From assembly GCF_001766235.1 (NCBI RefSeq), contig NZ_CP015164.1, positions 1,144,501 through 1,208,500 of the forward strand: a stretch of 64,000 bases of DNA. Reading direction: 5' to 3'. The stretch is from Acetobacter ascendens. Its GTDB lineage: Bacteria; Pseudomonadota; Alphaproteobacteria; Acetobacterales; Acetobacteraceae. The translations under genes and the position numbers were made by a program. The notes beneath the pieces are model-generated. The model was not told the DNA's origin. It saw only the letters and a program-made list of their open reading frames with translations, and searched no databases. Below, in pieces: positions 30,050-39,746 of this stretch; positions within the stretch are counted from its first letter, which is position 1; the number at the start of each line of letters is the position of its first letter.

Positions 30050-31711
30050 ATGAAACGTGTTCTTCCTCTTCTGTGGGGTTTTATGCTGGCCCCTGCTGCT
30101 GCACATGCAGTGGAAGCTCCGCAAACAGGAGGCACGCTGCGCATTCTGGTTTCTAGCGCAGCGGGCACGCTTGATCCGCAGATATCCTATATCGGCCTAA
30201 CAAAATTTTTTGAAACACCTGTTTATGATACGCTTTTAACCTACCCAAAATTTGCGGGAGCTGATGCTCAACCTGTTATTCCCAATCTGGCAGAAAATGT
30301 TCCTGATCCAGAAGATAACGGGCTGACCTATAGGCTGACCTTGCGCAAAGGTATTCATTTCTCTAACGGGCAGCTTTTAACCGTGGCGGATGTTGCTGCT
30401 TCTTTCCGACGCATTTTTGCTGCAGGCAGCCCTACTGCGGGACCGTATTATAGTGCAATTAAAGGGGCAGATACCTGCCTGAAAGACCCTGCCCACTGCA
30501 CTTTGGCCGAAGGTATTGAAACAGACGCAGCAACAAATGCCATCACATTTCACCTCAGCCGCCCGGATCCTGAATTTCTGGAACATCTGGCATGGGTTCA
30601 CGCAAGCATTCTGCCCGCAAGCACGCCTAACCATGATATGGGCAACACAGCCCCTCCGGGCACGGGGCCTTACCAAATTACAGATTACAACCCCACAACG
30701 CATATGCGTTTTGAACGCAACCCATACTTTCATGAATGGTCACACAATGCGCAGCCAGCGGGCTTTCCTGATCACATAGAAGTAACATTCGGACTGGAGC
30801 CAGAAGCCGCCGTAACGGCAGTAGAAAACGGTCAGGCTGATCTGATGTATGAAAACGTTCCGCTAGACCGCTTGGGTGAGGTTGGCAGCAAATATGCAGA
30901 CCAAGTGCATATTTTCACCCCTTTGCTGTATTATTACGCAACGCTGAATGTAAATGAACCGCCGTTTACATCCCTCAAAGTGCGGCAGGCACTGAATTAC
31001 GCGGTAAATCGGCATGCGATGGTGATTTATGATGGGGGCAGCGCTGTTGCAGCTCCGCAGTGTCAGCTTCTGCCAGAAGGCACTCCGGGGTACGAACGTT
31101 TTTGTGCCTATACCGCTGGCGCGTCTCCGCAAAACCCTGCGTCAGAATGGGCCAAACCAGATATGGAAAAAGCTCGTCAGCTTGTGCGGGAAAGTGGCAC
31201 CCAAGGTATGCGGGTGACGATTGTGACCCCTTCAGGTGGCAAATCGGACAACACTGCTCTAGATTTGCGCAGCATATTAGAAAATCTTGGTTACAAGACT
31301 TCAGTCCACAGCATTAGCCCTGCCATCCATTTCACGTTTGTGCAGAACTCAGACAACCATGTGCAGATTTCCATTGGTGGATGGAATGCAGATTACCCCT
31401 CTGCAGCCAGCTTTCTGGACACACTGTTTGCGTGTTCCAATTTTCACCCCCATTCCGATAATTCACCCAATATGTCCGGCTTTTGTGACCCGCATATTGA
31501 TGACATGATGCGCCATGCCGCCCAACTTGCCTTAACAGATCACGCAGCCAGCAATGCGGCATGGGCTCAAGTTGATCAAGCGCTGATGGCGCAAGCCCCC
31601 GCCGTGCCTTTGGTGCAAACCAAAAGGGTTGTGCTGGTTTCTAAACGCACACGAAACGTCATAATTACGCTTAATGATGAAATCCTGCTTTCTCAGCTAC
31701 AGGTTCCATGA
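30050..31711 (+). CDS. ABC transporter periplasmic substrate-binding protein (peptide family)
   Basis: Family 5 solute-binding protein, 553 residues, exported by a signal peptide ending APAAAHA. Visible blocks are GGTLRILVSSAAGTLDPQI after the signal, a long domain with LTYRLTLRKGIHFSNGQ and VADVAASFRRI, and LKVRQALNYAVNR near residue 310. Members bind oligopeptides, dipeptides, nickel or opines; the ligand is not determinable here. It is the first gene of a five-gene transporter operon with two ATGA overlaps. Confidence 0.88.
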   Translation: MKRVLPLLWGFMLAPAAAHAVEAPQTGGTLRILVSSAAGTLDPQISYIGLTKFFETPVYDTLLTYPKFAGADAQPVIPNLAENVPDPEDNGLTYRLTLRKGIHFSNGQLLTVADVAASFRRIFAAGSPTAGPYYSAIKGADTCLKDPAHCTLAEGIETDAATNAITFHLSRPDPEFLEHLAWVHASILPASTPNHDMGNTAPPGTGPYQITDYNPTTHMRFERNPYFHEWSHNAQPAGFPDHIEVTFGLEPEAAVTAVENGQADLMYENVPLDRLGEVGSKYADQVHIFTPLLYYYATLNVNEPPFTSLKVRQALNYAVNRHAMVIYDGGSAVAAPQCQLLPEGTPGYERFCAYTAGASPQNPASEWAKPDMEKARQLVRESGTQGMRVTIVTPSGGKSDNTALDLRSILENLGYKTSVHSISPAIHFTFVQNSDNHVQISIGGWNADYPSAASFLDTLFACSNFHPHSDNSPNMSGFCDPHIDDMMRHAAQLALTDHAASNAAWAQVDQALMAQAPAVPLVQTKRVVLVSKRTRNVIITLNDEILLSQLQVP

Positions 31712-32727
31712 CTGATCCCGCCCCCATCACTGCGCAAAATACCAAGCCACCCGGCCCTTGGCGGATGGCATTGCGGTCCCTACGCCACAATCGCTCTGCG
31801 TTGTTTTCTTTTGCCGTTTTGGTGTTTCTCGCTGTGGCCAGCCTGCTTGCGCCCTATTACGCTCGCTATGTTGCGCATACAGATCCTTTTGTTTCCAATG
31901 TGGCTGGTTCCATCACGGTGAATGGGCAGGAAGTGGATATCATGCAGCCCAATGATAACCCGCTACATCTTGGCCTCAGCCCCATTGGCCCTACATGGCA
32001 TGGAAGCTACATGCTTGGGGCAGATAGCCAAGGGCGTGATATTGCTGCACGGCTGTTATATGGCGGCCGGAACTCTTTGCTTATTTCATTCTGTTCTGCC
32101 GTTCTGTGCCTTATAATGGCTGCCGCTGTGGGAATAACTGCCGGTTTTTGCGGTGGCATTGTAGATATCATTCTTTCCCGCATGATGGATATCATGTGGT
32201 CTGTTCCTGTGTATCTGTTCGCTATTTCTCTTTCCATTGTCACTGTCAGTGATGGGCTGCATCTGGGGCCGTTTGTTATTGAATCTGATAACCTACTACT
32301 GCCTATCTGCATTATCGCCTTGGTTTATATCCCTTATGCTGCACGCCCCATTCGTGGCCGGGTGATGGCATTGCGGGAGGCCGAGTTTGTTATGGCTGCA
32401 CGCTGCCTTGGCGTGCCCCGTTGGCGCATTGTGTTGCGAGATATTCTCCCCAACGTAACCTCCACTCTTGTTGTTCTTGGGCCGCTTATCATGGCTATGT
32501 CTTTGCTGGCAGAAAGCGCGCTCTCGTTTCTATCCATTGGCGTGCAGGCACCTGCGGCATCTTGGGGAACGCTTATTCAGGATGGTGAAGGGCTTATTTA
32601 CACGCGCCCCATGGTGGCCATTGCACCGGGCTTGGCCATTATTGCCGTAGTGCTGGCCCTAAACATTTTGGGCGATAGCCTGCGAGATGCGCTGGATGTG
32701 CGTGATGCCAGCCATCGTGAACAATAG
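31708..32727 (+). CDS. ABC transporter permease, DppC type
   Basis: Inner-membrane permease, 339 residues, with about six hydrophobic segments and the OppC/DppC N-terminal cytoplasmic extension. It contains the periplasmic LGADSQGRDIAARLLYGGRNS block and the EAA loop MAARCLGVPRWRIVLRDILPN that contacts the ATPase. It overlaps the binding-protein gene by four bases. The C-type permease precedes the B-type here, the reverse of the common order. Confidence 0.9.
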   Translation: MTDPAPITAQNTKPPGPWRMALRSLRHNRSALFSFAVLVFLAVASLLAPYYARYVAHTDPFVSNVAGSITVNGQEVDIMQPNDNPLHLGLSPIGPTWHGSYMLGADSQGRDIAARLLYGGRNSLLISFCSAVLCLIMAAAVGITAGFCGGIVDIILSRMMDIMWSVPVYLFAISLSIVTVSDGLHLGPFVIESDNLLLPICIIALVYIPYAARPIRGRVMALREAEFVMAARCLGVPRWRIVLRDILPNVTSTLVVLGPLIMAMSLLAESALSFLSIGVQAPAASWGTLIQDGEGLIYTRPMVAIAPGLAIIAVVLALNILGDSLRDALDVRDASHREQ

Positions 32728-32739
32728 GAGGCCCACCAC

Positions 32740-33714
32740 ATGTTGATGGCCGCCCTCCGCCGATTGGGACAAACAGTTTTCGTGCTGTTTGGTATTTCCG
32801 CGTTAGTGTTTGCCGTATTTTTTGCCACACCTGGCGCAGACCCCACAGCCCGTATTGCTGGCAAAAATGCATCTCCACAAACCATGCAAAAAGTCCGGCA
32901 GGAATACGGGTTTGATCGCCCTTTGCCTGTTCAATATGCCATTATGATGAAAAAGCTGTTCATCACGCAGGATCTCGCCTCTTATGCAGATAGAGGCGAA
33001 CTGGTGGTGCCCGAAATTACACGCGCGGCCCCAGTTACAGTTTCCTTGGTGTGTGGTGCAGCCGTGATCTGGGTTGTACTTTCCATTACCATGGGCACGC
33101 TGGCTGCTGCGCTGAAAGGCTCATGGATTGACCGTACGCTGATGATGCTAGGGTTAATTGGTATTTCCATACCCGTTTTCTGGCTGGGGCAAGTGGCAAA
33201 CCTGATAACGCAGAACCGCTACCATGATACATGGCTTTTTTCATGGGTTCCGGCTCTGGGCTATGTGCCTCTTACACAAACCCCTTGGGGTTGGTTCAAG
33301 GCTTTGATTATCCCGTGGGTTGTGTTGGCGGTTTTGTTTATTGGCGTTTACAGCCGGGTGCTGCGGGCTGATCTCGTTGCGCTCTCTGGGGAAGATTTTA
33401 TACGCACGGCACGGGCCAAAGGGCTTTCTCCTGCCCGCATCCTTATCCGGCACGGGCTACGCACCGCTATGGTCACCTTTGTATCCCTATTCGGTATGGA
33501 TTTTGCACAGTTGGTCGGAGGGGGCGCATTGCTAACAGAAGTGGTTTTTGGCCTACCGGGCGTTGGGCGCCTAACCTATCAGGCCCTTACCAATCTGGAT
33601 TTACCCCTCATTATGGCGACCGTCATGTATTCTGCTGTGTTTGTTGTGTTGGCGAACGCGGCGGTTGATATGATCTACCTTCTACTTGACCCCCGAGTGC
33701 GCGATGCCCGCTAA
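32740..33714 (+). CDS. ABC transporter permease, DppB type
   Basis: Second permease, 324 residues. It shows the DppB N-terminal helix (LGQTVFVLFGISALVFAVFF), six hydrophobic segments and the EAA loop FIRTARAKGLSPARILIRHGL. AGGAGG sits before the start, 12 bp after the dppC-like gene. Its 3' end overlaps the next gene. Confidence 0.9.
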   Translation: MLMAALRRLGQTVFVLFGISALVFAVFFATPGADPTARIAGKNASPQTMQKVRQEYGFDRPLPVQYAIMMKKLFITQDLASYADRGELVVPEITRAAPVTVSLVCGAAVIWVVLSITMGTLAAALKGSWIDRTLMMLGLIGISIPVFWLGQVANLITQNRYHDTWLFSWVPALGYVPLTQTPWGWFKALIIPWVVLAVLFIGVYSRVLRADLVALSGEDFIRTARAKGLSPARILIRHGLRTAMVTFVSLFGMDFAQLVGGGALLTEVVFGLPGVGRLTYQALTNLDLPLIMATVMYSAVFVVLANAAVDMIYLLLDPRVRDAR

Positions 33715-34747
33715 CATGCCCTCCCAAGCCCTGCTGGATGTGCGCGACCTACGGGTGTGTTTTCCGGCCCGCGGGCAGATGATCCCAATTGTGGATGGTG
33801 TTTCCTTCACCCTGAATCATCAAGAAATTCTGGGGCTGGTGGGTGAATCCGGATCGGGTAAATCTGTCACGGCTTTGGCGCTTATGGGCCTGATTGATGC
33901 CCCCGGCGTGCAGGTAACAGGTTCTGTCTGTTTTCGGGGGCAGGAACTGGTAGGAATGCCGCAAAAAAAGCTGAGGCGCCTGCGTGGCAAAGAAATTGCC
34001 ATGATTTTTCAGGACCCCATGACAGCCTTTACACCCGTTTACACAATAGGCTGGCAGATTGATGAGCAGATACGTGCCCACGAACGCGTTTCCCGCAAGC
34101 AAGCCCGCACCCGCACTGTAAAACTACTGGGTGATATGGGGGTGCCAGACCCTGAACGCACAGCCGACCGCTACCCACACCAGCTTTCTGGCGGCTTACG
34201 CCAACGCGCCATGATTGCCATGGCCCTTTCGTGCAACCCTTCCCTTCTGATTGCAGACGAACCCACCACTGCACTGGATGTCACGGTACAGGCACAGATA
34301 CTGGAACTCATACGCAGTCTGCGAGATACGCACCACTCATCCGTTTTACTGATTACACATGACATGGGCGTAGTGGCAGAAATCTGCGATAACACCATGG
34401 TGCTGTATTCTGGCCGTGTTGCAGAATATGGGCCGACATCTGCCCTATTTGCATTGCCTTCTCACCCGTATACCGCTGGGCTTCTGGCTTCCATTCCACC
34501 ATTGGATGGGCCACGACCACTGCGTTTGCCAGCTATTGCAGGCTCTCCGCCACTTCCACAAAACCGCCCGGCAGGATGTGCTTTTTCACCACGTTGCCAA
34601 TACGCACATACAGCTTGCACAATAGCATTGCCACCTTATGTTCAAACAGGGCCGGGTCATTTTGCAGCCTGTGTTCTGCCGCAGGAAGGCAAACCTTTGC
34701 CACCACGCGTGAGTGATACGCTTGCACAGGACCACCTCCGGCCATGA
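33704..34747 (+). CDS. ABC transporter ATP-binding protein, DppD type
   Basis: Cytoplasmic ATPase of about 347 residues from the ATG at 33704, which overlaps the end of the permease gene. Walker [13 protein letters not shown], signature [15 protein letters not shown], Walker [17 protein letters not shown] and the switch His in [10 protein letters not shown] are all present. The C-terminal oligopeptide domain has a [15 protein letters not shown] cysteine motif. It overlaps the DppF-type gene by four bases. Confidence 0.92.
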   Translation: MPANMPSQALLDVRDLRVCFPARGQMIPIVDGVSFTLNHQEILGLVGESGSGKSVTALALMGLIDAPGVQVTGSVCFRGQELVGMPQKKLRRLRGKEIAMIFQDPMTAFTPVYTIGWQIDEQIRAHERVSRKQARTRTVKLLGDMGVPDPERTADRYPHQLSGGLRQRAMIAMALSCNPSLLIADEPTTALDVTVQAQILELIRSLRDTHHSSVLLITHDMGVVAEICDNTMVLYSGRVAEYGPTSALFALPSHPYTAGLLASIPPLDGPRPLRLPAIAGSPPLPQNRPAGCAFSPRCQYAHTACTIALPPYVQTGPGHFAACVLPQEGKPLPPRVSDTLAQDHLRP

Positions 34748-35724
34748 AAACGTCCGAAACACCTTCGCTCATTCTGGATGTGCGCGATCTGTACAAAACA
34801 TATCGTCTTCCTCGCAGGCAAGAACTCAAGGCTGTAGATGGTGTTTCCTTTTCCGTTATGCCGGGAGAAGTGCTGGGCGTTGTGGGTGAATCTGGGTGCG
34901 GAAAATCATCTCTAGGGCGTTGTCTGCTCAGACTTGCACCTACCACGAGCGGCCAGATTATATTTGAAGGGCACGATATTACGCATCTGCCTGAACGCAC
35001 CCTGTGCCCCTTACGCCAGCGCATGCAGATGGTTTTTCAGGATTCCTACGCCAGCCTGAACCCACGCAGAAGAATAGGAGATTTGCTGGCCGAACCCCTT
35101 AAGGTTCATCCAGATGTCCAAGGCTGCAAGCGTTCCCCTGCTGAAATTACGGCACGCTTGTATGAACTTATGGAGTTGGTCAGCCTACCCACCACAGCAC
35201 TGGCACGGTATCCGCATGAATTTTCTGGCGGGCAACGCCAACGCATTAACATTGCACGTGCATTAGCTCTTTCCCCCCAACTAATTGTTGCGGATGAGCC
35301 CGTTTCTGCTCTGGATGTTTCAGTTCAAGCCCAGATCATCAATCTGTTTGCTGATTTACAAAAACAACTTGGCCTGACCTACATTTTTGTAGCGCATGAT
35401 CTGGCTGTTGTACGCCAGATATCAAACCGGGTGGCGGTCATGTATCTGGGGCGTATTGTGGAAATTGGTGATACCGATAGCGTGCTGCATACACCTGCCC
35501 ACCCCTATACAGCCGCCCTTACGGCAGCCATCCCTCGGCCTGTTACAGGGCTGGCACGCCCAGTCCCTTTGCAGGGGGATGTTCCCAGCCCCATTAACCG
35601 CCCTAGTGGCTGCCGTTTTCATACGCGTTGCCCCTATGCGCAAACTCGCTGCAAACAGGAAGACCCGGCTTTACACCCCATTCGTCACGATGGACATGAA
35701 GTAGCCTGCCATTTTCCGTTATGA
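34744..35724 (+). CDS. ABC transporter ATP-binding protein, DppF type
   Basis: Second ATPase, 326 residues: Walker A GESGCGKSSLGR, signature FSGGQRQRINIARAL, Walker B LIVADEPVSALDVSVQ, switch His in FVAHDLAVV and a C-terminal GCRFHTRCPYAQTRC motif. It completes the operon and its stop overlaps the 3' end of the convergent nitronate monooxygenase gene by six bases. Confidence 0.92.
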   Translation: MKTSETPSLILDVRDLYKTYRLPRRQELKAVDGVSFSVMPGEVLGVVGESGCGKSSLGRCLLRLAPTTSGQIIFEGHDITHLPERTLCPLRQRMQMVFQDSYASLNPRRRIGDLLAEPLKVHPDVQGCKRSPAEITARLYELMELVSLPTTALARYPHEFSGGQRQRINIARALALSPQLIVADEPVSALDVSVQAQIINLFADLQKQLGLTYIFVAHDLAVVRQISNRVAVMYLGRIVEIGDTDSVLHTPAHPYTAALTAAIPRPVTGLARPVPLQGDVPSPINRPSGCRFHTRCPYAQTRCKQEDPALHPIRHDGHEVACHFPL

Positions 35725-36814
35725 CCCGCTGCGCCCACATTGCATTGGAACAGATAAAGCTGCGTTTACTTGTTCCACTGTGGCACATATTTCATTCTGC
35801 AAAATATGCGCCATTCCTTTAAAAGAATTATCTCGTATCAGTCTGAGTCCCTGTCCTGCCCACAAAGACATGTTCTCAGCGTTTCCATCACGCGCTGCCT
35901 TCTTGCGTAATGCTTGGGTTAAGGCGTTTTGGACAGGGTAAGGAAATGGTTGAGAACTTCCATATTCTTTAATAAATTGATTGCATATGCCACGTGCTAA
36001 CCTGCCTGAAAAAACATTGGTCAATACAGTGCTTTCTGCCGGCAAATGCTGCGCAAGAACTTTTCTATACGCTGGGGCCAACACTGCATCTGAACAACCA
36101 AGAAATGCTGTCCCCATCTGCACAGCTTCTGCGCCCAAGCTTATGGCCGCCACTATGCCTTCTCCATCCATAATGCCCCCGGCGGCAATAACTGGAATTG
36201 AGAGATCTTTTACAATCTCCCGCACAAGAGGAAGCAATCCTATGCCATTTTCACCATCAGAAAGAAAGCTTCCGCGGTGCCCACCTGCTTCTATGCCCTG
36301 AGCACAAACAGCATCTGCTCCAATATCTACCCATGCGCGTGCCTCTGCACTGGTTGTTGCCGTGCCGCATACAAGAATGCCTTGGGCATGCAGCTTGGAA
36401 ACCTGCTCTTGTGTAAGAATACCAAATGTAAAGCTTGCAACTGGAGGCTTGACGTGAAGCAGAACCTCAAATTGCTCCTGAAATGATGGAGCATATTGAT
36501 GAGGCAATATAAAATCTAATTCCAGTTTTTCATAAACATCACGCAAAAACAAAATATCTTGTGGATCAAGCTGATAATGGGGCAGATGATCAATAATAAA
36601 GAGATTAACGTTAAAGGCGGATGTTGTTTCAGATTTTATCTGACGAATAGAGATCTCAATTTCTTCTGGGGACATCATGCCAGCGCCAAGAGACCCTAAA
36701 AAAACCTGCATTACTAGCAGCAACAACCATATCCGCAGTGCTTATTCCTGCCATAGGGGTCTGAACAACTGGCAAGGCAAGCTCTAGCTGCTCAACAAAA
36801 GCACGATGTAGCAT
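35719..36814 (-). pseudogene. Nitronate monooxygenase-family flavoprotein, frameshifted near the N-terminus
   Basis: NMO/2-nitropropane dioxygenase family, FMN-dependent TIM barrel. From ATG 36814 the reverse strand reads MLHRAFVEQL with VVQTPMAGISTADMV, then shifts at a T7 run (36698-36704); six T would give NAGFLGSLGAGMMSPEE and join the long open frame. The rest is intact: GADAVCAQGIEAGGHRG, PVIAAGGIMDGEGIVAA and AVQMGTAFLGC. The corrected product is about 364 residues, near family length. If the extra T is real, the FMN-binding N-terminal strand is lost. If it is a consensus error, this is a normal CDS. Confidence 0.82.
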
Positions 36815-36960
36815 TATGGTTGCCTTTCTATTTTTTTGCAGTTTGGCATTTCATTTGCAAAACCTATTCTCCACGATCTTCATGCAATCGTCACAGTACT
36901 AAATGTGAAATGCAGGTAAATTATGCACCAGTATGACGATTGATGTGGGAATAGGTCACT

Positions 36961-37731
36961 ATGCGTTTTCGTAACGCCATTTTTTATGCTGTAAGTTTTT
37001 CCTTAGCGCACTCTCTTTTTGGATATACCGCACAGGCTCAACAGCTTAATCTGCCTGATGGGCGCGCATTTTTGCCCCCCCCACCACAGGCAGAAGAACC
37101 AGCACAACAGGCAGACTTGCGGGCTTTTGAAAAAACACGAGGGTTGAAAGATAAGGCGCGCTGGAAATTGGCCCAGAATGACGCCAACCTTAACCCATCT
37201 CATGTCATCAAGGATTTTTCATGTGCGGTCGGGTTTAATCTGGATCCAGCCAAACTTCCGGCAATGGTTAATCTTCTTACATCGCTCGCGCAGCCTGTAG
37301 AGCAAGATGTTTCAAACGAAAAAGACTTCTGGAAGCGGCGCCGGCCTTTTGTCGGAACAAATAAAGACATCTGCACAGCCCATTCGGATGGGCTTGATAA
37401 AAGCTATGCTTATCCATCAGGCCATACAACCTGGGGGTGGCTCACAGCATCCATTCTTGCCAGCGCTTTGCCAGATCGTGCAACGCAGATTATGCAGCGT
37501 GGCCGTATATTTGGTGAAAGTCGTATTGTCTGCGGCGTACATTGGAAAAGCGACGTACAAGCTGGCTACATGAATGGAAGCGCCATGTTTGCGGCACTTC
37601 AGGAACAACCCGCATTTACAGAGCAAATGACAAAAGTTCGCCAGGAACTGTTTGCCTTGCGTGATGCAAAAACAGCACCAGACGCAAAAACTTGTGTGGT
37701 AGAACAGCAGGCTGCGCAAGGCGCTTTTTAA
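36961..37731 (+). CDS. Class A non-specific acid phosphatase (PAP2 family), exported
   Basis: Periplasmic phosphatase releasing Pi from a broad range of phosphomonoesters, including nucleotides. The 256-residue protein has a signal peptide ending near TAQA and the PAP2 motifs in order: KRRRPF (KX6RP region), YPSGHTTW and GESRIVCGVHWKSDVQAG (SRX5HX3D). Length fits PhoN/PhoC-type enzymes. It starts an operon with RNase T2, a nucleoside permease-family gene and phospholipase C, with intervals of 36, 1 and 30 bp. Confidence 0.9.
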   Translation: MRFRNAIFYAVSFSLAHSLFGYTAQAQQLNLPDGRAFLPPPPQAEEPAQQADLRAFEKTRGLKDKARWKLAQNDANLNPSHVIKDFSCAVGFNLDPAKLPAMVNLLTSLAQPVEQDVSNEKDFWKRRRPFVGTNKDICTAHSDGLDKSYAYPSGHTTWGWLTASILASALPDRATQIMQRGRIFGESRIVCGVHWKSDVQAGYMNGSAMFAALQEQPAFTEQMTKVRQELFALRDAKTAPDAKTCVVEQQAAQGAF

Positions 37732-37767
37732 TAACTTACATTTTTTACTTCTGGGGCCTGGATATTC

Positions 37768-38598
37768 ATGAGTTGCCGGTTACCTGCGCTGCCTTTCCTG
37801 CTGCTATTGGCACTAGCAGGTTGCACACAACATTCTTTACCAAGCATTTCTAAAGCACCAACGCCTCTAGTTATTCAGGCCCCTTATCATGGAGATTTCA
37901 AGCACTATACTCTGGCACTGACATGGCAACCGGGATTTTGCCTCTTGCATGGCCAAAATACATGCAAACCAGACCAACCCCAAACACCACTTATTGGTTT
38001 GCATGGTTTATGGGCTTCTCGCCCATCTGATCTTATAAAAGCACATCAAGATGTGACGCTCTGGTGGAAAAAGGGATGCAGCATTTATGCTGATGTTCCT
38101 CCCCCCTCCTCAGGGCCGGCCTTAAGTTCTGGCCTATCTACACGACTTTCCAGCGTTGTCGCGCATCTTCCATCTGATCTGGTGGCGCATGAATACACCA
38201 AACATGCGAGCTGTTTTGGCATGAACGCCGAACAGTTTTTTACCGTAGCCGCCACATTACACGATAGATTTGCAACTTTACCAGCATCTGCCCAGCTAAC
38301 AGCCAAAGTTGGACAGGTTATTTCCAAATCCGAACTGCAAACACTTATACAAACCGATACAGGGCCGCTGCCAGAAAAAGGCTTGCAGTTTCAATGCAAT
38401 AAGGACTCAACTGGGCGCATAGTTTTAGCACAACTATGGTTTACGCTTAAGCCTGAAAAACTTGGTGAGTTCCCTCATGCTTCATCCTTTATAAGCAGCC
38501 CATGGGAACAAGATAACTGCCCTACGCATTTTCTACTGCCAAATTGGGATACTATAAAAGGAACAGCAAGTTCCATCCCAACAAAGGCTGCGCTTTAA
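37768..38598 (+). CDS. Ribonuclease T2-family lipoprotein
   Basis: Extracytoplasmic endoribonuclease, 276 residues. The signal LLLALAGC19 is a lipobox, so it is probably membrane-anchored on the periplasmic side. Both T2 active-site blocks are visible: CAS1 as LIGLHGLWAS (His79) and CAS2 as HEYTKHASC (His141, Glu142, Lys145, His146). It would cleave RNA to 2',3'-cyclic or 3' nucleotides. Its stop is one base from the next start. Confidence 0.9.
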   Translation: MSCRLPALPFLLLLALAGCTQHSLPSISKAPTPLVIQAPYHGDFKHYTLALTWQPGFCLLHGQNTCKPDQPQTPLIGLHGLWASRPSDLIKAHQDVTLWWKKGCSIYADVPPPSSGPALSSGLSTRLSSVVAHLPSDLVAHEYTKHASCFGMNAEQFFTVAATLHDRFATLPASAQLTAKVGQVISKSELQTLIQTDTGPLPEKGLQFQCNKDSTGRIVLAQLWFTLKPEKLGEFPHASSFISSPWEQDNCPTHFLLPNWDTIKGTASSIPTKAAL

Positions 38599-38599
38599 A

Positions 38600-39716
38600 A
38601 TGCAAAATTCTTTTTCTAACAAAAATGGTATCCGTTCCGTAATATCTGCTGGAATTACGTTTTCTCTACTCGCATTTTTTCTGGGAACGACTTTGCCAGC
38701 ACAGGCAGAAGAACAGAAAATTCCGGTTAGAGTGGTTGTTGTGACCACTTTTGAACTTGGTCAGGATACAGGTGATACACCCGGCGAATTTCAGAACTGG
38801 GTAGAAAAGCTCCCTCTTGATCAGGAAATTTCTGCCCCTGCGACAAATCATGGCGTTATGCGCTATAATCCAAACCTTCAGGTTCTGGGAATTGTAGCAG
38901 GAGAAGGCCCGGAACATATGGCCTCTGCCATGACAAGCCTTGTGCTTGATCCAAGATTTGACCTTCGCAAAGCCTATTTTATCCTGGCTGGTATTGGCGG
39001 CATAAACCCTAATTTTGGCTCCGCCGGATCTGCCGTATGGGCGCGATACGCCATAAATGGCGGCTTGGCCCATATGATTGATGCCCGTGAAATGCCCAAA
39101 GACTGGCAAGATGAACTGGTGCCCATTCAAGGTGCGGGCCCAAATATTCATCCCCCTACCCGCCCTACATTCTCAGTGGGGTGATATGGTTTATACACTT
39201 AACCCCAATTTGGTTGCATGGGCATATCAACTTACGCGCTCACTGCCCTTAATGGATACGCCTGCTCTGCAAGCCAACCGTCGCCGCTACAAGGGATACT
39301 CACACGCACAAATGCCTCCACAGGTAATGGTGGGAGATACCTTGGCATCCGAAACCTTCTGGGTTGGCAAGCGCATGAATGCCTGGGCAGAACGCTGGGT
39401 GAAATATTGGACAGAGAACCAAGGCGCTTTTGCAACAACAGCAGAAGAAGAAATTGGCATGCTTCAGGCTCTTTCCCTGCAAGCACGCGCGGGCCGCGTT
39501 GATATGAACCGTATTCTTGTTTTGCGCGCTGGCAGCAATTTTGACATGCCCCCGCCGGGACAGACTGCGGCAGATTTACTCAAGGCTGAAACTGAAGAAT
39601 CTGGTTTTTCCGGTTTTCTACCTACCTTGGATGCTGCCTACCAGGCAGGCAGTGTTGTTGTAAAAGAAATAGCAACACACTGGGACCATTACGAAAATAC
39701 TATTCCCTCTCATTAA
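38600..39716 (+). pseudogene. Purine nucleoside permease (NUP) family protein, frameshifted
   Basis: Two overlapping frames together encode one NUP-family protein. The first (to 39184) has a signal peptide and VRVVVVTTFELGQDTGDTPG, NLQVLGIVAGEG, YFILAGIGGINPNFGSAG and WARYAINGGLAHMIDARE. The second continues GDMVYTLNPNLVAWAYQLTR, MVGDTLASETFWVGKRMNAW and ends at 39716. The shift maps to a C5 run (39152-39156); four C gives HPLPALHSQWGD and one frame of about 371 residues. A consensus error is possible. The family is linked to nucleoside uptake or binding, which fits the operon. Confidence 0.82.
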
Positions 39717-39746
39717 ACGTTTTTACGTATCTGACAGGATCGAGAC

